Shown piece after piece: positions 1 through 5,836 of a stretch of 6,333 bases of DNA. How positions within the stretch are numbered: the stretch's first letter is position 1; each line of letters starts with the position of its first letter. Location of the stretch: NCBI GenBank assembly GCA_013151655.1, contig JAADHX010000004.1, forward strand, positions 1-6,333, in the 5' to 3' direction. The notes below the pieces were generated by a model. It was given only the letters and a program-made list of their open reading frames with translations, was not told where the DNA came from and made no database searches. The position numbers were made by a program, and so were the translations under genes. The stretch is from Actinomycetota bacterium. Its GTDB lineage: Bacteria > Actinomycetota > Acidimicrobiia > Acidimicrobiales > Poriferisodalaceae.

Positions 1-771
1 TCAGGCTCACTACTAGAGCGTCCATCGAGCAACCCGATGCTCACCAGGGCCGCGTTCTCCCAGGGACGCAGCCCGGGAAGCGTTGGGTTCGACGACGGCC
101 CTGGTTCGCCGATAACTGAATCCGGCGTGTCCGACACATGGGCTGCCGTTGCTGCCACGTTTGTGGTGTTCGCCGTGGCATTCGGTGGCGGCTGGTGGCT
201 TGGTGGTCGTGTGGGCTTTGGCCTGCTCATAGGCCTCGCATTCGTCGGTCTCGGAATCGTTTTGTTCACGGCATTCAAGCCAACAGTGTCGCCGCTGACA
301 GCGCCGCTGTATGCAGTCGTCGAGGGTCTGTTCGTTGGTGGAATCTCTCGCTACTACGAGTCGGCCTACGACGGAATCGTGCTCCAAGCAGGCCTACTGA
401 CGGCATCGATTTATGCCGGAATGTGGTTCATGTACGCCAGCGGACGGCTCCGGGTCACACCCAAGCTCCGCAAAGTCATCGTCAGCGCAACCATGGGAAT
501 CATGGTCACCTACCTGCTCAGCTGGGTGCTGCGTGCCTTCGGAAGCTCGATTCCGTTCCTCCACAGCAGCGGCCCGATCGGAATCGGCATTTCGCTGGTC
601 ATCGTCGGCATCGCCTCACTCAACCTGCTTCTCGACTTCGACTACATCGACCAGCTCAACCGGCACCCACACGAACGCTGGCAAGACTGGTACGCCGCGA
701 TGGGCCTGCTCATCACCGTCGTCTGGATCTACCTCGAGATCTTGCGCCTGCTCTCCAAGCTCCGCGACTGA
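1..771 (+). CDS. Bax inhibitor-1/YccA family membrane protein, 5'-partial
   Basis: This is a multi-pass membrane protein of the Bax inhibitor-1/YccA superfamily, in the branch common in actinobacteria. The reading frame is open from the first base. It has no ATG, GTG or TTG before the ATG at 37, and the conserved N-terminal motif SSNPMLTR begins upstream of that ATG (bases 25-48), so the true start lies off the left edge. The ATG at 37 also has no Shine-Dalgarno sequence. Of 256 visible residues, about seven hydrophobic segments can be read, starting near WAAVAATFVVFAV and ending near LLITVVWIYLEIL. Between them are the family-like stretches EGLFVGGISRYYE and SGRLRVTPK. The acidic LLDFDYID stretch precedes the last helix. 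Family members are proposed to act in ion (Ca2+/pH) homeostasis or protease regulation, but the role of the actinobacterial branch is not established. The gene converges on the tldE-like gene. Confidence 0.88.
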   Translation, partial: SGSLLERPSSNPMLTRAAFSQGRSPGSVGFDDGPGSPITESGVSDTWAAVAATFVVFAVAFGGGWWLGGRVGFGLLIGLAFVGLGIVLFTAFKPTVSPLTAPLYAVVEGLFVGGISRYYESAYDGIVLQAGLLTASIYAGMWFMYASGRLRVTPKLRKVIVSATMGIMVTYLLSWVLRAFGSSIPFLHSSGPIGIGISLVIVGIASLNLLLDFDYIDQLNRHPHERWQDWYAAMGLLITVVWIYLEILRLLSKLRD

Positions 772-897
772 CCTTTTGGTGCTAGTTCGCGACAGCTTCG
801 CTTTCGCTCATACGCACATTTGCGCTTCGTTCCCGACCGGCTAAGCCGGCCCGGTCCTCAGCGTGGGTTGCCCGCTTTGGGTGGGTTTCGCGCACCG
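772..897. other. Convergent intergenic region
   Basis: This 126-bp gap separates the stop of the membrane-protein gene (+) from the stop of the tldE-like gene (minus). No ORF of its own is convincing. It holds a GC-rich inverted repeat (835-856) and pyrimidine-rich sequence with repeated CTTCG/TTCGC words around 796-831. It is the expected place for transcription termination from both sides. Confidence 0.5.
835..856. terminator. GC-rich inverted repeat, possible bidirectional terminator
   Basis: GACCGG (835-840) is complementary to CCGGTC (851-856). A competing hairpin CCGGC-TAA-GCCGG (837-849) lies in the same bases. It sits between two convergent stop codons, as a shared terminator would. 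No T-tract follows on either strand, which is common in high-GC actinobacteria but leaves the call weak. Confidence 0.35.
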
Positions 898-2253
898 TTA
901 CAGGGTGAAGCGCATGTCGTTGATTAGGGCGCCGGGGAGGCGGGCCGAGTTCGTTGATCGAGCGCCGTAGCTCTCAGGATCGAGGAGCACCTCGCTCGTG
1001 TCGGTTAGGGCCTCGAGCCGGTCGCCGAAAAGGCCGAAAGCCGTGTCGTCGAAACGCAGGGCCGTGACCGGGGCGACGATCTCGCCGTTTTCGATCCAGA
1101 ACGTCGCAAACCGCGTCATGCCTGTGGTGCGACAGTTGGCGCGGTCCGAGAAGTTCAGGTACCAGAGGTTTCCGACGTACAACCCAGTGCCGAGCTCGGC
1201 CATGGCCGAGTCAGTCGCCAAATCGCCCGAATCCATGTAGATCGAGTGCGGTGCTTCCCACGACGATGCGCCGTTGGTCGGTACGTCGAACTCCTTGGCC
1301 GATCGAGGCGACACAAGATGGCTCGCGAACTTGCCGTTGGTGATGAGTGGCACCGCATCGGGCCGCAAGAACCCCTGGCCTTCGAAGTTGGGCGCAACAC
1401 CACCAGACGTGTTCTCGGTGATGGTCAGCATCGGAGCGAACGACACTCCTTCGGTCACCATCTTCAAAAGCGGCGCGTCCATGGCTCGATGAGCTCGGAG
1501 ACTAAAACCGCCCCAAGACAACATGTCGGTCAGCTCTTTGACGGCACTGGGCGTGAGATAGGTGCGGTAGTCGCCTGGGTCGAGAGTGATTGGGTCGCGT
1601 CGAAGCGCATCGAGCTGAAGCCGCTGCGTCGCGACCTTCGCGGCGAACGCCTCGTCGTTCCACTCGAAGCCGGCGTAGCCCTGCTTGGTGGCCTTGTCGG
1701 CGTGCAGGTACAAAGACCAGTCGAGGTTGAAGGTGTTGCTGTCGAACCAGTTGCGTTGGCCGAGTGAGTTTGTAAAGGCCGAGAACTGTCGCCCCGACGC
1801 CCAGATGCCGACGAGGTCATCGGCGCCTGCCTCGGTGGTGACGCTGTCGATGATGCCGGCGCCGTCGGGCGCGCTGCCAGGATTCGTGTGCTCAGACGAC
1901 GCAACGTCGGTCGAGTACATGAAGTACGGATCGTCTGGAACAACGGCCCGCTGTTCTCGCATGGTGCTCAGCGCCCGGGCGATAGCAGCCTTGTCAGAGT
2001 CGGCTTGGCCCGATAGGCCGACCGTGGCGGTTGTGTGACGCGCACCTTCGGAGAGGTCGAGGTCGGCCGATAGCTGCTGTACCGATCCGGCCTGGCGAAC
2101 CTTGCCCCCGTTGAATCGAACGAAGTCGCTGTCCTCACCGTCGAACGACGCAAGCAAGACCTCGTCGCCGGTGAGATGCGATGTGGCGTATTCGGAGAGG
2201 TCGTCGATGTAGGTCCGTACGTCGCGAACCGTGTCGGAAGTCGCGTTGCTCAT
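898..2253 (-). CDS. tldE: TldE/PmbA-like subunit of TldD/TldE protease
   Basis: This 451-residue protein is of the TldD/PmbA family and is the non-catalytic partner type. In characterised systems TldE forms a heterodimer with TldD, and the dimer is a zinc peptidase acting on unfolded or modified peptides, for example in microcin maturation and CcdA turnover in E. coli. The sequence has the family's C-terminal pattern: SGGVAPNF (about 283-290), a segment ending NFSDRANCRTTGMTR (367-381), then FWIENGEIVAPV (385-396), which matches the FWVENGEI-x-PV block of PmbA proteins. It has no HExxxH motif, as expected for TldE. The ATG overlaps the stop of the upstream tldD-like gene by ATGA (2250-2253), so translational coupling is likely. 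The length is normal for the family. The assignment as TldE rests on pairing, order and lack of the metal motif. Cytoplasmic location is inferred from the absence of a signal peptide. Confidence 0.9.
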   Translation of the reverse strand: MSNATSDTVRDVRTYIDDLSEYATSHLTGDEVLLASFDGEDSDFVRFNGGKVRQAGSVQQLSADLDLSEGARHTTATVGLSGQADSDKAAIARALSTMREQRAVVPDDPYFMYSTDVASSEHTNPGSAPDGAGIIDSVTTEAGADDLVGIWASGRQFSAFTNSLGQRNWFDSNTFNLDWSLYLHADKATKQGYAGFEWNDEAFAAKVATQRLQLDALRRDPITLDPGDYRTYLTPSAVKELTDMLSWGGFSLRAHRAMDAPLLKMVTEGVSFAPMLTITENTSGGVAPNFEGQGFLRPDAVPLITNGKFASHLVSPRSAKEFDVPTNGASSWEAPHSIYMDSGDLATDSAMAELGTGLYVGNLWYLNFSDRANCRTTGMTRFATFWIENGEIVAPVTALRFDDTAFGLFGDRLEALTDTSEVLLDPESYGARSTNSARLPGALINDMRFTL

Positions 2254-3692
2254 GATTCGGCTCCAAATACTTCAACGTCGGAGAATCGACACGGCGGCGA
2301 TGCGTGGCCAACCCAGATGACTTGGTTGGGTTCGCCCTTTCCGCAATTGGCGAGCCCCATGACTTTGAGCGTCGATGGGTCACCGACGCCGGAGAGGTTT
2401 TTCCAGAATGTACGTGAGATGCCTCGGTAGCTCGGGTTGCGAACAACGGTGGTTAGCTCGCCGTTCTCGATGACGGTGCCTCGTTCGCAGCTGAACTGAA
2501 ATTTGTTTCGGCTGTCGTCGATTGACCACGATGTGTTGGTCTCGAGGAACACCCCGTTCTCGATGTTGCCGATGATGTCGTCGAACGAACTGTCGCCAGG
2601 TTCGACGTTGAGATTCGCCATACGGTCGATTGGCGCCCGGTTCCAGACTGATGAACGGGAGTTGGCGACGCCATCCATGCCAGCACGCTGCTGGCTGAGT
2701 GCCCCGCCAAGCGGACGAACAAGAAGTCCGTCTCGGATGAGATATTGGCGCTCGGCCTTCGTGCCCTCGTCGTCGAAGGCGTAACTAGCCATCTGGCCCG
2801 CGACCGTCGGGTCGAAGGTCACGTTAAGAAGTTCGGATCCGTAGTGGAACGAACCAAACATGTCGGCAGTGACAAAACTCGTACCCGCGTAGTTACGTTC
2901 GTCGCCAAGAATTCGGTCGAGCTCGAGCGGGTGGCCGATCGACTCGTGGATTTGGAGAGTCATCTGATCGGGGGCGAGCACGAGTTCCATCGTGCCGGTG
3001 GGGCAGTTTGGGGCACTCAGAAGCTCGATGGCTTCTTCGACGATGCCCGGCGCGGCGTCAGCAAAGCCGAAGCGGTCGAGAACTTCGAGCCCACCTTGAC
3101 CTGCCGAGGATTCACCACCGAAGGACCTGATCTGGGTGAGGCCGTCTTCGAAAGCAACCACCCGCATCTCAGGCACCACGTGGTCTTGCGATTGATGGAT
3201 GACGGCTCCGTCGCTGCTTACGAAGACCGATTCGACTCGTCGCCAGTTGAGCCCAGCGTGAGTGTCGACAATCCGGTCGTCGCTTCGGAGTTTCGATTCG
3301 TGCAGACGGAGCAGATCGAGGCGGTCGGACAAGCTCGACTCCGACCACGATTTGGCGACGGGGGAGTGGTACTCGCCCGACAAGCCAGCTTCAACCGGTG
3401 CCGCAACCGCGCCGACACCGGCTGTTCGATGAGCCCAAACGGTGGCTCGGTCGATGGCCGATTGCAGGCCAGTGTCGGTCAGATCACTCGTCGCCGCGTA
3501 GCCATGTCCGTCGCCAACCCAGATGGTGACAAGAACGCCACCGTCGACGGCCGTATGCAACGGGTCGACCACACCGTTTCGCACCGTGATTTGTTCGCTC
3601 GTTTCGACCATGTGTCGCATTGAGCAGTGATCAACCCCGGACGGCATCAAAGAGATGAGCCGACCAGCCAACGTGTCTTCAGCCAGTGCCAT
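2250..3692 (-). CDS. tldD: TldD-like zinc metallopeptidase subunit
   Basis: This 480-residue protein is the catalytic subunit of a TldD/TldE-type protease. The metal motif HESIGH (residues 249-254) is the HExxxH signature of TldD proteins and is followed by the typical acidic context LELDRILGDE. A C-terminal cysteine in LANCGKGEP (C450) corresponds to the MCGK-type cysteine that completes the zinc site in the family. The glycine-rich GGALSQQRAG and the NxRSS segment around 329-348 also fit family patterns. The start at 3692 is supported by an in-frame TAG four codons upstream (3705-3707 region) and an AGGA seven bases before the ATG. There is no signal peptide, so it is probably cytoplasmic. 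It is the first gene of a two-gene unit with tldE, overlapping it by four bases. The natural substrate is unknown, and no candidate ribosomal-peptide precursor is visible nearby. Confidence 0.93.
   Translation of the reverse strand: MALAEDTLAGRLISLMPSGVDHCSMRHMVETSEQITVRNGVVDPLHTAVDGGVLVTIWVGDGHGYAATSDLTDTGLQSAIDRATVWAHRTAGVGAVAAPVEAGLSGEYHSPVAKSWSESSLSDRLDLLRLHESKLRSDDRIVDTHAGLNWRRVESVFVSSDGAVIHQSQDHVVPEMRVVAFEDGLTQIRSFGGESSAGQGGLEVLDRFGFADAAPGIVEEAIELLSAPNCPTGTMELVLAPDQMTLQIHESIGHPLELDRILGDERNYAGTSFVTADMFGSFHYGSELLNVTFDPTVAGQMASYAFDDEGTKAERQYLIRDGLLVRPLGGALSQQRAGMDGVANSRSSVWNRAPIDRMANLNVEPGDSSFDDIIGNIENGVFLETNTSWSIDDSRNKFQFSCERGTVIENGELTTVVRNPSYRGISRTFWKNLSGVGDPSTLKVMGLANCGKGEPNQVIWVGHASPPCRFSDVEVFGAES
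2261..2264 (-). promoter_or_regulatory. Shine-Dalgarno of tldE
   Basis: Read on the minus strand, GGAG stands seven bases before the ATG at 2253, inside the end of the tldD-like coding sequence. It supports this start and independent or coupled re-initiation at the ATGA overlap. Confidence 0.6.
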
Positions 3693-3698
3693 CTCGCG

Positions 3699-3704
3699 AT
3701 CCTA
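3699..3704 (-). promoter_or_regulatory. Possible -10 box of tldD (leaderless promoter)
   Basis: On the minus strand TAGGAT fits TANNNT and ends exactly six bases before the ATG of the tldD-like gene. That spacing would put the transcription start on the A of the ATG and give a leaderless mRNA. A weak -35-like CTGACT (3724-3729) lies 19 bases upstream. The same bases contain AGGA, which could instead be a Shine-Dalgarno on a longer transcript, so the two readings compete. Confidence 0.35.
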
Positions 3705-3761
3705 CGTGTTGGCGAACCAGCCAAGTCAGCCATTCCCACCGCCATGTGCGCCCAACAATGC

Positions 3762-3809
3762 AACCTGTGTCTAGAAACGTCGTCATAGCGACGATCCTCG
3801 ACACAGGTT
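3762..3809 (-). terminator. Long imperfect hairpin after the Rieske-ThDP gene
   Basis: Arms 3762-3782 and 3789-3809 pair in a single register around a 6-base loop. The outer ten base pairs are perfect (AACCTGTGTC with GACACAGGTT), the inner five are perfect (CGTCG with CGACG), and three mismatches lie between. In minus-strand RNA one mismatch becomes a U-G wobble, so about 19 of 21 positions pair. It begins 18 bases past the stop codon at 3828, the usual place for a terminator. The sequence after it on the minus strand (GCATTGTTGGG) has no proper U-tract, so it could be a non-canonical terminator, an mRNA-stabilising 3' hairpin, or a protein-binding palindrome. Confidence 0.55.
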
Positions 3810-3827
3810 CGGGAAAGTCGCTGTGGG

Positions 3828-5795
3828 TTAGACGAGGAGGGCGTCGGTCATGATCTCGACCAAGGCTGGGCCTGGGTGGGCGATGGCTTCGGCGATTGCG
3901 TCGTCGAGGTTGGCCTGGTCGGTGACTCGGATGCCTTTGGCCCCGCACAATTGGGCGAACTCGGCGAAGTTCGGGTTGTGGAGCGACGTTTGCCAGACGT
4001 CGTAGTCGACGGCGCGTTGCTCCTTGGAGATCTTGCCGAGTTCGTTGTTGGTTAGCAGCACGTGGGTGATGTCCATGTCGTATTTGACCGCCGTGGTCAG
4101 CTCCATGGCGTACTGACCGAAGCCGCCATCGCCGCTTACCGACACCACCTTGCGACTGCTGCCCTGGGCTTGAAGAGCGGCCCACGAGCCCATCGCGGCC
4201 GGGAAGCCGAACCCGATGGATCCGAGGTAGCCAGACATCAGAACGGTCTGATCGGTGACCTCGAAGTAGCGCCCGAACGCGTAGGTGTTGTTGCCAAGGT
4301 CGACGGGCATGACGGCATCGGAAGGCACCACCCGGCCAAGGGCGGCCATGACCGCAGCGCTGCCGATTCCGTGGCCTTCGTTGTCGGTGACTCGACTCGC
4401 CTTCTCGTCTCGCCAGATTGACCAACGTTGGGCGACCTCGTCGCGCAGATCGACGCCTTGAGTGTCGGCATGATCCAGTGCTGTCGACAACAAACCAGCG
4501 GTCACACCGCAATCGCCTTGTACCGGAAGTTCGACTGGATGGAATCGTCCGAGCGCCATCGGGTCCTGGTCGATCTGGACGATTGGCTTGTACGCAGCGA
4601 TGCCAGTGTGGTTCGAGAACGACGTCCCGAAAGCGACGACAAGGTCGCACTCGTTCATGAACCATGAAGCGATCGGTGTGCCGCTGCGGCCAAGCACACC
4701 GCAGCCGAGCGGGTGATGGTCGCTTATCTGGCCCTTGGCCTTGAACGTGGTAACCACCGGAGCGCCAATCTGTTCGGCCAACGAGATGATGTTGTGCTTG
4801 GCTTCCCTGGCGCCGGCTCCAACAATGATCAGAGGCCGACGAGCAGCGGCAATCATCGCCACGGCCGCCTCAAGCACCTCAGCATCTGGGGCGATGGCCC
4901 GACTGCCCACACGTCCCGTCGGACTACCGGCTGGCGTGTTGGCGTGGACCACCATGGGCTGAACTTCGTCTGGCAGGACGAGGTGAGCTACGTCCCGTTC
5001 GATGATCGCCGTCTTGCAAGCGAGCGTCATTAGCTCGGCCGGGTCGGCGGTCGAGTGCACAGACTCAGAGAACGCAGCAACGTCGGCGAACGCGGCCTCA
5101 AGGTCCATGTCTTGAAAGGCACCGCGGCCTTTGTTCTTAGAAGGCACCTGACCGCACAGCGCGAGCACCGGAGCCCGGTCGACCTTCGCGTCATAGAGAC
5201 CAGTTAGTAAGTTGGTCGAGCCCGGCCCTGCAATTCCGAAACAGCCGCCTGGAATTCCGGTGAGCTTTCCGTAGGCCGTGGCGGCGAATGCGGCTGCGCC
5301 CTCGTGCCGGATTCCAATGAACGTGAGGTCGCCACGCTCTTCGGCCCGGCGCATCGCATCTGCGAACCCAAGGTTGGAGTGTCCGACCATTCCGAATACA
5401 TGGGTCACACCCCAGTTGGTCATGGTTTCGACGAGGACATCGGACACGGTTCGTTCGGCAGGGACTTCGGCCCGAAGAGCGACCCAGACTTCGGTGCCGC
5501 GAAGTTCGGTCGTGAAGCACTCTGGCGCATCCGAAAAGGCGCCAGGCGGTTGACCCGTGAGTGGGTCGTAGTCGTAGCCGTGCCACGGGCAGCGCAACCA
5601 ACCGTTCTCAATCGAGCCCTCGCCGAGCGGTCCGCCCTGATGCGGACAGTGGTTATCGAGGGCTCCGAACGTGCCGTCGACGTTGGCTAGACACAGTGAT
5701 TTGTGGCCGGCGACCACCGTCTTGACTCGACCGGGTTCGACGTCGCGAGCGTCGGCTACGTGGTGCCACTGGAGAGATTCGTCGGTGCTGGCCAT
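3828..5795 (-). CDS. Rieske [2Fe-2S] domain fused to ThDP-dependent oxidase/decarboxylase
   Basis: This 655-residue protein has two parts. Residues about 8-108 form a Rieske ferredoxin domain with C50-x-H52-x16-C69-x2-H72 (NHCPHQGG and RCPWHGYDYD). It lacks the extra disulfide cysteines of bc1-type Rieske proteins, so it resembles soluble ferredoxin types. Residues about 116-655 are a complete thiamine-diphosphate enzyme. The PYR domain has catalytic Glu165 in RHEGAAAFAA, GPGSTNLLTGL (190-200) and GQVPSKNKGRGAFQD. The middle domain (about 305-440) corresponds to the FAD-binding domain of pyruvate oxidase and acetolactate synthase. The PP domain carries GDG (555-557)-x25-NN (583-584). Overall it most resembles PoxB/acetolactate synthase proteins. 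It ends at EIMTDALLV, without the membrane-binding tail of E. coli PoxB. The start has an in-frame TAG upstream (in 5838-5843) and a weak GGAA six bases before ATG. The substrate is unknown; pyruvate or another 2-oxo acid is a guess. Confidence 0.88.
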   Translation of the reverse strand: MASTDESLQWHHVADARDVEPGRVKTVVAGHKSLCLANVDGTFGALDNHCPHQGGPLGEGSIENGWLRCPWHGYDYDPLTGQPPGAFSDAPECFTTELRGTEVWVALRAEVPAERTVSDVLVETMTNWGVTHVFGMVGHSNLGFADAMRRAEERGDLTFIGIRHEGAAAFAATAYGKLTGIPGGCFGIAGPGSTNLLTGLYDAKVDRAPVLALCGQVPSKNKGRGAFQDMDLEAAFADVAAFSESVHSTADPAELMTLACKTAIIERDVAHLVLPDEVQPMVVHANTPAGSPTGRVGSRAIAPDAEVLEAAVAMIAAARRPLIIVGAGAREAKHNIISLAEQIGAPVVTTFKAKGQISDHHPLGCGVLGRSGTPIASWFMNECDLVVAFGTSFSNHTGIAAYKPIVQIDQDPMALGRFHPVELPVQGDCGVTAGLLSTALDHADTQGVDLRDEVAQRWSIWRDEKASRVTDNEGHGIGSAAVMAALGRVVPSDAVMPVDLGNNTYAFGRYFEVTDQTVLMSGYLGSIGFGFPAAMGSWAALQAQGSSRKVVSVSGDGGFGQYAMELTTAVKYDMDITHVLLTNNELGKISKEQRAVDYDVWQTSLHNPNFAEFAQLCGAKGIRVTDQANLDDAIAEAIAHPGPALVEIMTDALLV

Positions 5796-5836
5796 TGGGT
5801 GTTCCGTTCGTGTTCGTTGCGTGGAATCATGGCGCA
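5796..5836. promoter_or_regulatory. Compact divergent promoter region
   Basis: Only 41 bases separate the start codons of the Rieske-ThDP gene (minus) and the asparaginase gene (+). The region contains three close copies of GTTCC/GTTCG (5801-5805, 5806-5810, 5812-5816). With so little space, promoter elements must overlap each other or the opposing coding sequence, or at least one transcript must be leaderless. Confidence 0.5.
5825..5830 (+). promoter_or_regulatory. Possible -10 box of the asparaginase gene
   Basis: AATCAT matches four of six bases of TATAAT and ends six bases before the GTG at 5837. This would place the transcription start on the GTG and give a leaderless mRNA. No convincing -35 element is seen 16-18 bases upstream, so the call is weak. 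Confidence 0.25.

Noticed and set aside
37..39. ATG at 37 as the true start of the membrane protein
   Set aside because: The conserved SSNP motif lies just upstream in the same open frame and no Shine-Dalgarno precedes the ATG, so the real start is off the window.
138..785. 215-codon open frame on the plus strand
   Set aside because: It is a shifted frame inside the Bax-inhibitor-like gene, with arginine-rich sequence and no family resemblance.
1246..1767. 173-codon open frame antisense to the tldE-like gene
   Set aside because: It is covered by a clear family protein on the other strand and shows no domain or ribosome-binding site.
2745..3623. 292-codon open frame on the plus strand
   Set aside because: It lies wholly antisense to the strongly supported tldD-like gene, its translation has no recognisable domain, and it is a by-product of high-GC codon bias.
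3679..4665. 328-codon open frame on the minus strand in another frame
   Set aside because: It overlaps the PP domain of the Rieske-ThDP gene in a shifted frame. The translation is arginine- and proline-rich and low in complexity, typical of a shadow frame.
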